Source: an uncultured Clostridia bacterium
GTDB lineage: Bacteria; Bacillota_A; Clostridia; Oscillospirales; Oscillospiraceae
Length of the DNA stretch: 11,943 nt
Reading direction: 5' to 3'
NCBI GenBank assembly: GCA_949289625.1
Contig: CASEPH010000132.1
Coordinates: 1 to 11,943, forward strand
Shown: positions 1-5,901 of the stretch, piece after piece
Numbering within the stretch: position 1 is the first letter of the stretch
Layout: each line of letters starts with the position of its first letter
The notes under the pieces: generated by a model
Database searches by the model: none
What the model was told of the DNA's origin: nothing
Seen by the model: the letters and a program-made list of their open reading frames with translations, nothing else
Made by a program: the position numbers and the translations under genes

Positions 1-45
1 ATGGGCAGGGATTATGAACAAGAATATGAAAATCTGTTTTCCTGA
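1..45 (+). CDS. Possible C-terminal tail of a plus-strand gene (partial)
   Basis: Frame 1 is open from the window edge and stops with TGA at 43-45, giving an acidic tail that ends YENLFS. A terminator-like hairpin (54-82) begins nine bases after the stop, as expected for the end of a plus-strand gene converging on the ABC operon. Only 14 codons are visible, and frame 2 is also open to 66, so the reading frame is not proven. No function can be assigned. Upstream sequence would settle it. Confidence 0.3.
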   Translation: MGRDYEQEYENLFS

Positions 46-53
46 CACAGCAA

Positions 54-83
54 AGGACGCCCGCTGATCACAGCAGGCGTCTG
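54..83. terminator. Left copy of duplicated terminator-like hairpin
   Basis: The arms 55-61 and 76-82 pair (one G-U), with an inner stem 63-66/71-74 around a four-base loop. It differs from the right copy (281-310) at three of 28 core positions. On the minus strand it is followed by TTTGC and on the plus strand by GAAAC, so its own U-tract is poor in both directions. It looks like half of a bidirectional terminator that was separated from its plus-strand T-tract. Confidence 0.4.
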
Positions 84-280
84 AAACTGTCGGAAAAGCC
101 ATCTGGCTTTTCCGACAAGGCATTTGCGGCCTGATGCGCGCATACCTTGGCCGATTTTCGGCCAAGGTCCACACTTTCAGGCCGAGAAGTATTTTCCGCC
201 ATGTACACGCCCCGGCGGAAAATGATTTCATCTTATTTCGCCGCTATGGCGGCGAAACTCTACGAGGTTTTTTATAAGCT
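84..280. repeat. Highly structured intergenic element with perfect inverted repeats
   Basis: This non-coding block is packed with perfect stems. They are 88-100/105-117 (13 bp, ATCT loop), 144-154/158-168 (11 bp, TTT loop), 191-200/214-223 (10 bp) and 236-244/249-257 (9 bp, TATG loop). An 8-bp outer pair, 127-134/177-184, encloses the second hairpin. The stems share a vocabulary of GGCCGA, GGCGGAAAA and TTTCGCCGC words but are not copies of one another. The flanking terminator hairpins are duplicated. It resembles a REP/MITE-like dispersed element or a folded non-coding RNA. No transposase, obvious terminal inverted repeat or convincing open frame was seen in it. The identity is inferred; the pairing is seen directly. 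Confidence 0.6.
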
Positions 281-311
281 AGGACGCCCGCTGAATACAG
301 CAGGCGTCCTT
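281..311. terminator. Right copy of duplicated terminator hairpin, end of trp operon
   Basis: The arms 281-288 and 303-310 pair perfectly, followed by an inner stem 290-293/298-301 after one C-A mismatch. A T-run at 310-314 makes it a good plus-strand terminator. On the minus strand it lies just 3' of the ATPase stop codon, but the downstream side is AGCTTATAAAAAA, so termination of the trp operon here would be weaker. It is nearly identical to 54-83. Confidence 0.55.
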
Positions 312-317
312 TTTGTC

Positions 318-1121
318 TTATTTTGTGGTGAGGATCCGGTCGTTGTCCAGAGCTTTTCCGGCGCTGACAGAAAAACGCTCCAGCAGATCATCCACCGTCA
401 TGTGTTCCCGCTCTTCCCCGGAGACGTCCAGCACGATCCGGCCGGCGTCCATCATCAGGGTCCGGTTCCCCAGGCTCAGGGCCTGGGTCATATTATGAGT
501 GACCATCAGGCAGGTGATCTTCCGTTCCGACACCACCTGCCGGGTGATTTCCAGCACCTTTTCTGCAGTGGCCGGGTCCAGGGCCGCTGTATGCTCATCC
601 AGCAGCAGCAGCTTGGGAGTGACCATGGTGGCCATCAGCAGGGTCAGGGCCTGCCGCTGTCCGCCGGAGAGCAGCCCCACCGGATTCTTCATCCGATCCT
701 CCAACCCCATGCCCAGCTGGGAGAGCATCTCCCGGAACATGGTCCGTTCCGTCTTGTTGATCCGGCTGAAAAACGCAAACCGGGACCGGGACTGCCGCAG
801 ATAGGCGATGGCCAGATTCTCCTCAATGGTCATATTGGGGGCGGTACCCTTCAGCGGGTCCTGGACCAGGTGTCCGATGGACTGGCTTCGCCGGTACTCT
901 GGCGCAAAGGTAATATCCTTGCCGTCCAGTTCCACGGTGCCCTCATCCACATAAAAGGTACCGGCAATGGCGCCAAACATGGTGGATTTTCCCGCCCCGT
1001 TGGAGCCCACAATGGTGACAAAATCCCCTGCCGGCAGATGGAGGGTGATGCCGTCCAGCGCCTTTTTTTCATTGACGGTGCCGGGGTTAAAGGTCTTGGA
1101 AATATTGGTCAGGGTCAGCAT
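318..1121 (-). CDS. trpZ: Tryptophan-type ABC transporter, ATP-binding protein
   Basis: This is a cytoplasmic ATPase of 267 residues that should power uptake through the adjoining permease. Walker A GSNGAGKS lies at residues 39-46, the Q-loop Gln at 87, signature LSGGQRQ at 151-157, Walker B LLLLDE at 171-176, D-loop ALDP at 180-183 and the switch His at 209 (VTHN). All catalytic positions are intact. I chose the ATG at 1121 because a GGGGGA ribosome-binding site precedes it. The longer open frame reaches back into the permease gene and has no such site. The start overlaps the permease stop by seven bases, suggesting translational coupling. The family belongs with permease and lipoprotein partners of the trpXYZ type. 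The Trp assignment rests on the UGG T-box upstream, not on the ATPase itself. Confidence 0.9.
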   Translation of the reverse strand: MLTLTNISKTFNPGTVNEKKALDGITLHLPAGDFVTIVGSNGAGKSTMFGAIAGTFYVDEGTVELDGKDITFAPEYRRSQSIGHLVQDPLKGTAPNMTIEENLAIAYLRQSRSRFAFFSRINKTERTMFREMLSQLGMGLEDRMKNPVGLLSGGQRQALTLLMATMVTPKLLLLDEHTAALDPATAEKVLEITRQVVSERKITCLMVTHNMTQALSLGNRTLMMDAGRIVLDVSGEEREHMTVDDLLERFSVSAGKALDNDRILTTK

Positions 1122-2050
1122 GAAACTCCCCCTTTCCGGCCCAGCTTCTGCTTCTGAAACTCCACAAAGTGCTTCATGGCGGGGGACGCGATGGCAATGG
1201 CCACGATCAGGGCAGACACCAGCTTCATACATTCAGCGGGCACATTGAGCCGCAGGGCCACCGCCACAAAGAGCCGATAGAGACAGGAGCCCAAAATTGC
1301 CCCCAGCACACGGCGGAACATGCCGCCCTTCCCCACCAGGGTCTCGCCGATAATCAGGGAGGCCAGGGCGATGGTGACCATGCCGGTGCCCAGGTTGATG
1401 TCGCAGCTCTTCTGATACTGGGCCAGCACCGCGCCGGACAGAGCCGTGAGGCTGCCGGAGATACAAAGTCCCACGGTGATGGTAAAGGCGGGATTGACAG
1501 AGGAGGCCTTAATCATATCCGGGCTGTCTCCCGTGGCCCGGACGGAGAGTCCCAGTCGGGTCTTTAAAAACCAGGTCAGCAGCGCCCCCATCAGCAGCAC
1601 GATCACAGCGGCCACCACCAGTTTATACCAGCCTCCCAGCACAGGCTCCAGCAGATCCTTGGTCATGGAGAAGATGGTATCGCATTTGAATACACTGAGG
1701 GTGGAGGAAAAGCCCATCACCGCCAGATTGACCGTATAGAGGCCAGTATTGACGATAATGCCCGCCAGAATGCTGGCAACACCCAATTTGGTCTGCAGCA
1801 AAGCGGTAATGTACCCGGACAAGACCCCGGCCACCATGGCCGCAACCAGGCCCAGAATGGGATGCCCCAGCAGCGTCACCTGACAGCAAACCGCGCAGCC
1901 CAGGGTAAAGCATCCGTCGGTGGACAGATCCGCAATATTCAGAATGGAAAAGCTCAAAAACAGCGCCAGAGCCACCAACGCATAGATGCAGCCCAATTCC
2001 ATGGCGGTCTGGGCCGTGCTCAGGGTGAAAATGGATGATATAAGTTCCAT
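1115..2050 (-). CDS. trpY: Tryptophan-type ABC transporter, permease
   Basis: This integral membrane protein of 311 residues is mostly hydrophobic, with roughly eight to nine candidate helices. It belongs to the branched-chain/ribose-type permease superfamily. Recognisable family stretches are NIADLSTDGCFTLG near the N-terminus, LLQTKLGVASILAGI, then GLSVRATGDSPDM, probably the cytoplasmic coupling region facing the ATPase. The start is set at the ATG at 2050 because GGGGAGG at 2057-2063 sits six bases upstream. An in-frame TTG further upstream would place that site inside the coding region. It is the second gene of the operon, separated from the lipoprotein gene by 67 bp containing a hairpin, and it overlaps the ATPase gene. 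It likely forms the transmembrane channel as a dimer. Confidence 0.88.
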   Translation of the reverse strand: MELISSIFTLSTAQTAMELGCIYALVALALFLSFSILNIADLSTDGCFTLGCAVCCQVTLLGHPILGLVAAMVAGVLSGYITALLQTKLGVASILAGIIVNTGLYTVNLAVMGFSSTLSVFKCDTIFSMTKDLLEPVLGGWYKLVVAAVIVLLMGALLTWFLKTRLGLSVRATGDSPDMIKASSVNPAFTITVGLCISGSLTALSGAVLAQYQKSCDINLGTGMVTIALASLIIGETLVGKGGMFRRVLGAILGSCLYRLFVAVALRLNVPAECMKLVSALIVAIAIASPAMKHFVEFQKQKLGRKGGVSC

Positions 2051-2069
2051 GGACGTCCTCCCCAAAACA

Positions 2070-2090
2070 GGGCGGGTACAAAACCCGCCC
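2070..2090 (-). terminator. Intercistronic hairpin between trpX and trpY
   Basis: A perfect 8-bp GC-rich stem (2070-2077/2083-2090) with a five-base loop is followed, on the minus strand, by TGTTTTGG. It lies between the binding-protein stop and the permease ribosome-binding site. By analogy with other binding-protein-dependent operons it may be a partial terminator or an RNA-stability barrier that keeps lipoprotein mRNA in excess over permease mRNA. The structure is seen; the role is inferred. Confidence 0.45.
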
Positions 2091-2117
2091 GTATTTTGCT
2101 CATGTAATAATTATGGA

Positions 2118-3209
2118 TTATTCAAAGCTCTCCTGGGTGACGGTCTCCTTGACCTCTTCACACAGATCCTGGAAAGCGCTGTAGTCCAGGCCGATGGCCT
2201 CCGCCGTTTCCGTGTTCACCATGGCAATGCCGCTGGACATGATCTGAACGGGCATCTGGGCAGGATCGGCACCGTTGACCAGCACATCCACCACCATATC
2301 CGCCGTAGCGCTACCCAGGGTCACATAGTTGACGCCGTAGCCGCAGAAGGCGCCGTTGAGGGCAAAGGAATCCGCACCGGCATAGTGGGGGATCTTCGCT
2401 TCGATAAACTTCTCATAGATGGCCAATTCCGCAGTCATAACCGTGTTGTCGGTGGGGGTAAAGATGGCGTCTACCTCGGCAGCCACCAGCGCATCGGCAG
2501 CCAAAGCCAGCTCATCATTGGTGGTGCCGGTCTTTTCTACCGTCTCGATGCCCTTCTCCTGGCAGTAGGCGATAGCCTCAGAAATGGCAAGCTTAGAGGA
2601 ATCCTGGCCCTGATCGTACAGAAGACCCAACTTCTTAAGATCGGGATTGGCCGCCAGCATCAGATCGATCACCGCCTCAGCGTTGAGAGCGTCGGAGGTG
2701 CCGGTGATGTTGGAACCGGGCGCATCCAGAGATTCCACCAGACCGGCGCCCACAGGGTCAGACACGGCAGAGAACACCACAGGGATCTGGTTTTCCTCCG
2801 TGGCAGCCTGCATAATCAGCGCTGCGGGGGTGGCAATGGGAATGATCACGTCCACCTCATCGGCAATGAGATCCGCTGCGATCTGGTTGAGGGTGGTGGA
2901 ATCCGCCTGGCCGTTTTTCATATAGTCAGCATAATCGAAGGTGACGCCCAGCTCTGCGCCTTTGGCGTCCAGCTGATCGCAGATGGCCTGCTCGATCTGG
3001 TCCAGGGATGCGTCGTCCACATATTTGACGATACCGACCTTATAGACGGTGGAGGAGCTGGCTGTGCTCTCGCTCTGAGACGCCGTCGAAGACGCAGAAG
3101 CAGCGGAAGCAGCGCTTTCCGTGTTGGTACCACAGGCGGCCATGGAACACATCAGGGCAGCTGCCGCAGCAAGGCTCAAAACTCTTTTTGCAAATTTGGT
3201 TGTTTTCAT
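2118..3209 (-). CDS. trpX: Tryptophan-type ABC transporter substrate-binding lipoprotein
   Basis: This is a 363-residue secreted lipoprotein that should capture the substrate outside the membrane. A positively charged start and hydrophobic core lead to the lipobox MAAC with the lipidated Cys at residue 26. A Ser/Ala-rich tether follows to about residue 54. The body is the two-lobed periplasmic-binding fold of the TrpX/ABC_sub_bind family, with VIIPIATPAAL, the characteristic FSAVSDPVGAGLV segment, and IFTPTDNTV. The start ATG at 3209 has a perfect AGGAGG at 3218-3223. It is the first gene of a three-gene operon, directly below a T-box leader whose specifier reads UGG. The alternative of a tyrosine or another amino-acid ligand is less likely given that specifier. 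Confidence 0.88.
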   Translation of the reverse strand: MKTTKFAKRVLSLAAAAALMCSMAACGTNTESAASAASASSTASQSESTASSSTVYKVGIVKYVDDASLDQIEQAICDQLDAKGAELGVTFDYADYMKNGQADSTTLNQIAADLIADEVDVIIPIATPAALIMQAATEENQIPVVFSAVSDPVGAGLVESLDAPGSNITGTSDALNAEAVIDLMLAANPDLKKLGLLYDQGQDSSKLAISEAIAYCQEKGIETVEKTGTTNDELALAADALVAAEVDAIFTPTDNTVMTAELAIYEKFIEAKIPHYAGADSFALNGAFCGYGVNYVTLGSATADMVVDVLVNGADPAQMPVQIMSSGIAMVNTETAEAIGLDYSAFQDLCEEVKETVTQESFE

Positions 3210-3273
3210 GGATATTTCCTCCTAAAATCGTTTTGACTGCATTTCGACAGGTGACGTTTTCCAGTGGGGGTAT

Positions 3274-3312
3274 AAAAAAAGCGCCCCTATCCCTATCCAT
3301 AGGGACAAGAGC
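3274..3312 (-). terminator. T-box leader terminator
   Basis: On the minus strand the arm starting at 3312 pairs with the arm ending at 3283, forming a stem of about 14 bp (some G-U) with a UGGA loop. After two bases a run of seven T (3280-3274) follows. It lies between the T-box and the trpX gene and competes with the antiterminator that contains the T-box sequence. It therefore decides whether transcription continues into trpXYZ. Confidence 0.85.
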
Positions 3313-3541
3313 CAAACTCCTGCGGTACCACCCTGCTTGGTGCAAAAACACCCGCTCTGCGCACAGTCATGCGCTCCGCTGTGATAACGGGCCGGAACCC
3401 CCGTTGCCATCTACTTGGAATTCTCCGTTCAAGGCACCCTCACAGGTCCATTCACATCCGCTTTCCCTGCCGTGATTCCACCGTCCACAGCTCTCTAAAA
3501 GGTTCCCCGGTGCTACTTCTCCTGCTCATCGGTTTTTCTTG
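3274..3541 (-). promoter_or_regulatory. Tryptophan T-box riboswitch leader
   Basis: The leader has the T-box core AGGGTGGTACCGC at 3334-3322, whose UGGU bulge pairs with the NCCA end of uncharged tRNA. Stem I is recognisable: the loop-E 5' strand AGTA at 3517-3514, AGAGAG at 3496-3491, and the 3' strand GAA at 3453-3451, directly followed by the specifier TGG at 3450-3448 and a purine. The lower part of upper stem I pairs GCACCG (3513-3508) with CGG-A-UGU. A stem III-like hairpin and the competing terminator follow. TGG specifies tryptophan, so the operon should be switched on when tRNA-Trp is uncharged. The T-box is certain; the specifier is read from motif alignment, not from a covariance search. 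Confidence 0.92.
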
Positions 3542-3547
3542 GTATGG

Positions 3548-3576
3548 ATTATATGCCATCGAAAAGCATTTGTCAA
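3548..3576 (-). promoter_or_regulatory. Consensus sigma-A promoter of the trp operon
   Basis: On the minus strand TTGACA (3576-3571) and TATAAT (3553-3548) are both exact consensus and are separated by exactly 17 bp (3554-3570). The predicted start, near 3541, fits the 5' end of the T-box leader. Such a strong promoter makes sense if control is left to the T-box. It lies only about 40 bp beyond the upstream ybaK stop. Confidence 0.9.
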
Positions 3577-3600
3577 GTGGTTTTTTTCAAGCTTCCGGGC

Positions 3601-3628
3601 GGCGGACCGGGCATCTCACCCGGCCGCC
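3601..3628 (-). other. GC-rich hairpin at the end of ybaK
   Basis: The arms 3601-3605 plus 3607-3611 pair with 3619-3628 around one bulged A, with a seven-base loop holding the ybaK stop codon. On the minus strand it is followed by GCCCGGAAGC and then a run of A, not T. It is therefore not a good intrinsic terminator, and some readthrough into the T-box leader is possible. Confidence 0.4.
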
Positions 3629-4086
3629 TTGCACACGTCCACCCATTGGAGATAACCCGAAACCTGCTCCAGTTCCGGGATACTCAGCTCAATGGCGCTG
3701 TTGGCCGTGCCCACCGCAGGAAACACGGTTTCAAACCGCTTGAGTGATTCATCTAGATAGACCTTGACCCCTTCCTTCACGCCAAAGGGGCATACGCCGC
3801 CCACCGCATGGCCCACCAACTCCTCCGCCTGTTCCCGGGAGAGCATTTTGGCCTTGGTGTGGAACATGGCTTTATATTTGGCATTGTCCACCTTCACATC
3901 CCCTGCCGCCACCACCAGAATGGGGCTGTCTTCCACCAGGAAGGACAAGGTTTTTGCGATTCTGGCCGGCTCCACCCCCAGCCGCTGGGCAGCCAGTTCC
4001 ACCGTAGCGCTGGATTCCGTAAACTCCTGAATCCGATCCTCCAGCCCAAAGGCTGCAAGATGGGTCCGGGCTCGCTCCATAGACAT
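3616..4086 (-). CDS. YbaK/EbsC-family aminoacyl-tRNA deacylase
   Basis: This 156-residue single-domain cytoplasmic protein matches the YbaK/prolyl-tRNA-editing (INS-like) fold. Members hydrolyse mischarged tRNAs such as Cys- or Ala-tRNA-Pro. Visible family features are the conserved Lys45 in IAKTLSFLV, the hydrophobic strand PILVVAAGDVKVDNAK, the GGVCPFG turn in the second half, and the final EL.IPELE segment. Length is normal for stand-alone editing proteins. The ATG at 4086 is chosen because AGGGGGA lies six bases upstream; a second ATG six bases later is a lesser option. It appears to be a single-gene unit with its own promoter. The exact tRNA substrate cannot be read from sequence. Confidence 0.88.
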   Translation of the reverse strand: MSMERARTHLAAFGLEDRIQEFTESSATVELAAQRLGVEPARIAKTLSFLVEDSPILVVAAGDVKVDNAKYKAMFHTKAKMLSREQAEELVGHAVGGVCPFGVKEGVKVYLDESLKRFETVFPAVGTANSAIELSIPELEQVSGYLQWVDVCKAAG

Positions 4087-4110
4087 GGTAATTCCCCCTT
4101 TTGGTATGGC

Positions 4111-4139
4111 ATTTTAACACACTACTGTAAAAAATACAA
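4111..4139 (-). promoter_or_regulatory. Probable ybaK promoter
   Basis: On the minus strand TTGTAT (4139-4134) and TAAAAT (4116-4111) are 17 bp apart. The -10 matches five of six consensus bases and the -35 three of six. It lies just upstream of the ybaK ribosome-binding site and downstream of the preceding gene's terminator. Confidence 0.4.
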
Positions 4140-4161
4140 GAGGCAGGGAGGAATCCTGCCG

Positions 4162-4199
4162 AAAAAAAAGCAGAGACGCCGGCTCTTGGCGTCTCTGCT
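4162..4199 (-). terminator. Intrinsic terminator of the zinc-ribbon/BIG2 gene
   Basis: A perfect 12-bp stem (4169-4180/4188-4199) with a seven-base loop is followed on the minus strand by eight T (4169-4162). It begins five bases after the stop codon of the upstream gene. This is a textbook factor-independent terminator that isolates that gene from ybaK. Confidence 0.93.
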
Positions 4200-4204
4200 T
4201 TATG

Positions 4205-5674
4205 TTAATCGGAAATATTTACCCGGACAATACAACGGAACTGATCTTCACCGATTTGGGTGGTGATATAGGCCGTGCCGTCCGAAACCGCTGTAACGAT
4301 ACCCTTGCTGTCCACCTTGGCCACCGAGGTATCGTCAGAGGACCAGGAGAAGTCTGGCACCTCTTCTCCCAGAACAGATGTAATGGTGAGCTGGAAGTAT
4401 TCGCCCTTTTTGGTCAGGGTCACATCCTCGTAGTTGATGACATATTCGGAATCATCACTGTTATAGCCCCGGTTGCCGGTCACATCCACACACCGGACAA
4501 TACAGCTGGCGGTGTAATCAGCGATGGAAGCAGTGATGATGGCGGTACCGTTGGACAGTGCCGTAACCTCTCCCTCGTCATTGACAGACGCAACGGAGGG
4601 ATCGGAGCTCTCCCAAACGGTGGCATCGATCTGCTCCTGGGTCAGCTCATAGTCAATAGCCAGTTCTACGGTCTGGCCCTCGTAGCTCATGGTGATGTCC
4701 TCCATGTTCATATCCAACACCGTATCCGGCACCTCAAAGTCGCAAACCACCGTCACCGCAATGAAGGTGTCGCCGCAGCTGCCAGTGATGGTGCATATGC
4801 CGCCCCGTCTGGCCCGGATGGTTCCGTAATCATCCACCGTGGCCACCGTCTCATCGTCACTGGACCATTCGATCTGGGATTCTGCAGAGGCGGGTGAAAT
4901 CACATAGACCACATCGGCGGTTTCACCCCGAGAATACATATAGATGGTGGACGCACCAGTCACGGCAAACGTGTCCAGTTCCACAGGCTCCTCCGAAGGC
5001 TCCACAGGCTCTTCCTCCACAGCGGAGCTCTCCTGAACCTCCTCCACAGGCGCTTCCTCCACAGCGGATACCACGGCCTGCTCCTGGCTAGGCGTGGGAG
5101 ATTCCGATACCTGCTGCGTCGTTGTGGTATTGGTAGTGCCCAGCAGTTCTTCATCGGTCATGGAGACAAAGAAGCCCATCTGGTACAGCATAAAGCCCAC
5201 GCCGCCGGCAATCAGCAGCAGAGCCGCCAGCAGTCCAATCAATACGCCGATGATGGCCGCGCTGTGCTTTTTCATCTGTTTTTTCCCGGAGTCTGAGCTG
5301 ACCTCCCTGGAATTTGGCCGGCGGTTCTGCTCCGGCCGTCGATTCTGATTTTGGGGACGCTTTCCCGCAGCCTGAGACCGTCGTTTTTCCTGGGCTGTGG
5401 CCTTGACCTTGGCAGCGTCGAAGATCATGGTAATATCGTTATCCGAGCTGCCGTCGGTTTTCTCAGTCTCAAGGTCCTCCGACGAATCCTCTGGGGCGGT
5501 CTTCTCTTCGGTCTTGCGCTCCTCCTCAGTTCCATCTTCAGCATCCATGGGAATGCCCAGCTCATTGAGCACATCCCGAAGCACTTCCTCATTGTAATCC
5601 TCCCGCCCGCAATTGGGGCAGGAATCCAATCCGTCCGGAATTACATTACCGCATTTTTCACATATTCTGCTCAT
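4205..5674 (-). CDS. Zinc-ribbon, single-pass membrane protein with three BIG2 repeats
   Basis: This 489-residue protein of unknown function has clear modules. A short zinc ribbon carries Cys5, Cys8, Cys19 and Cys22 (CEKCG and CPNCG). Next come an acidic stretch (44-80), a compact DITMIFDAAKV segment (79-90), and a basic Arg/Asn/Gln stretch (97-136). One membrane helix (about 138-164) precedes a Thr-rich and Glu/Pro/Val-rich linker (178-234). Three bacterial Ig-like BIG2 repeats follow (about 236-312, 318-398 and 413-488), each with the W-SSD...VA.VD..G...A...G signature. The order predicts a cytoplasmic head and an extracellular Ig-like tail. GGAGG precedes the ATG at 5674, and it has its own terminator. 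It is divergent from a protein kinase gene of matching topology, so it may be that kinase's partner or substrate (inferred). Confidence 0.85.
   Translation of the reverse strand: MSRICEKCGNVIPDGLDSCPNCGREDYNEEVLRDVLNELGIPMDAEDGTEEERKTEEKTAPEDSSEDLETEKTDGSSDNDITMIFDAAKVKATAQEKRRSQAAGKRPQNQNRRPEQNRRPNSREVSSDSGKKQMKKHSAAIIGVLIGLLAALLLIAGGVGFMLYQMGFFVSMTDEELLGTTNTTTTQQVSESPTPSQEQAVVSAVEEAPVEEVQESSAVEEEPVEPSEEPVELDTFAVTGASTIYMYSRGETADVVYVISPASAESQIEWSSDDETVATVDDYGTIRARRGGICTITGSCGDTFIAVTVVCDFEVPDTVLDMNMEDITMSYEGQTVELAIDYELTQEQIDATVWESSDPSVASVNDEGEVTALSNGTAIITASIADYTASCIVRCVDVTGNRGYNSDDSEYVINYEDVTLTKKGEYFQLTITSVLGEEVPDFSWSSDDTSVAKVDSKGIVTAVSDGTAYITTQIGEDQFRCIVRVNISD
5011..5068. repeat. Short direct repeat in the Glu/Pro linker
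   Basis: An identical 16-base unit occurs at 5011-5026 and 5053-5068 inside the gene for the BIG2 membrane protein. It encodes part of the repeated SAVEE/PVEE linker. It looks like slippage-prone low-complexity coding DNA, so linker length may vary between strains. Confidence 0.6.
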
Positions 5675-5738
5675 ATACTTCCTCCACGAAAATATTATTT
5701 CTCAGTATTCGGAGATACCGTTTCAGCGATGCTTACTA

Positions 5739-5767
5739 ATGATAGCACATTTTTCTACAAAATCCAA
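5739..5767 (-). promoter_or_regulatory. Probable promoter of the zinc-ribbon/BIG2 gene
   Basis: On the minus strand TTGGAT (5767-5762) and TATCAT (5744-5739) lie 17 bp apart. A TG one base upstream of the -10 makes it an extended -10 promoter, which tolerates the weak -35. It is about 65 bp upstream of the start codon. Confidence 0.5.
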
Positions 5768-5773
5768 TGGTTT

Positions 5774-5844
5774 ATATGCGCAATGTTGTTGCTTTTTTTC
5801 AAAAAATAACGTAGAATAGAGCAGAAAAGACGATCTGCGCATAT
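5774..5844. promoter_or_regulatory. Inverted repeat flanking the kinase promoter
   Basis: The nine-base word ATATGCGCA at 5774-5782 recurs as its exact reverse complement at 5836-5844. The two flank the predicted kinase promoter. A weaker related word, GTATGCGTATG, follows near 5863. The spacing and symmetry suggest binding sites for a dimeric or looping regulator, but no regulator is identified. Confidence 0.35.
5789..5817 (+). promoter_or_regulatory. Probable kinase promoter
   Basis: TTGCTT (5789-5794) and TAGAAT (5812-5817) are separated by a 17-bp, T- and A-rich spacer. The -10 matches five of six consensus bases and the -35 three of six. It faces away from the promoter of the divergent zinc-ribbon gene, so the two cores are about 20 bp apart. 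Confidence 0.45.
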
Positions 5845-5888
5845 GGAAATATATCATCCTCCGTATGCGTATGTGATTTCCTCTGAAT

Positions 5889-5894
5889 GGGAGG
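5889..5894 (+). promoter_or_regulatory. Ribosome-binding site that selects a TTG start
   Basis: GGGAGG lies seven bases before the TTG at 5902. The in-frame ATG at 5887 overlaps this site and has no ribosome-binding site of its own. TTG is therefore the more likely start of the kinase. Confidence 0.7.
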
Positions 5895-5901
5895 TTTTAT
5901 T

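Noticed and set aside
84..280. CRISPR array
   Set aside because: The hairpins have different sequences and irregular spacing; there are no identical direct repeats with uniform spacers.
147..1157. Long plus-strand open frame (336 codons) from the hairpin block through the ATPase
   Set aside because: It is antisense to a complete ABC ATPase with all motifs, has low-complexity Gly/Gln/His content and lacks any recognised domain.
1986..3236. 416-codon plus-strand open frame
   Set aside because: It is a mirror of the trpX gene; the minus-strand protein has a lipobox, a ribosome-binding site and family motifs.
3601..3628. Intrinsic terminator for ybaK
   Set aside because: The stem is good, but the minus-strand downstream sequence has no U-tract; it is kept only as a hairpin.
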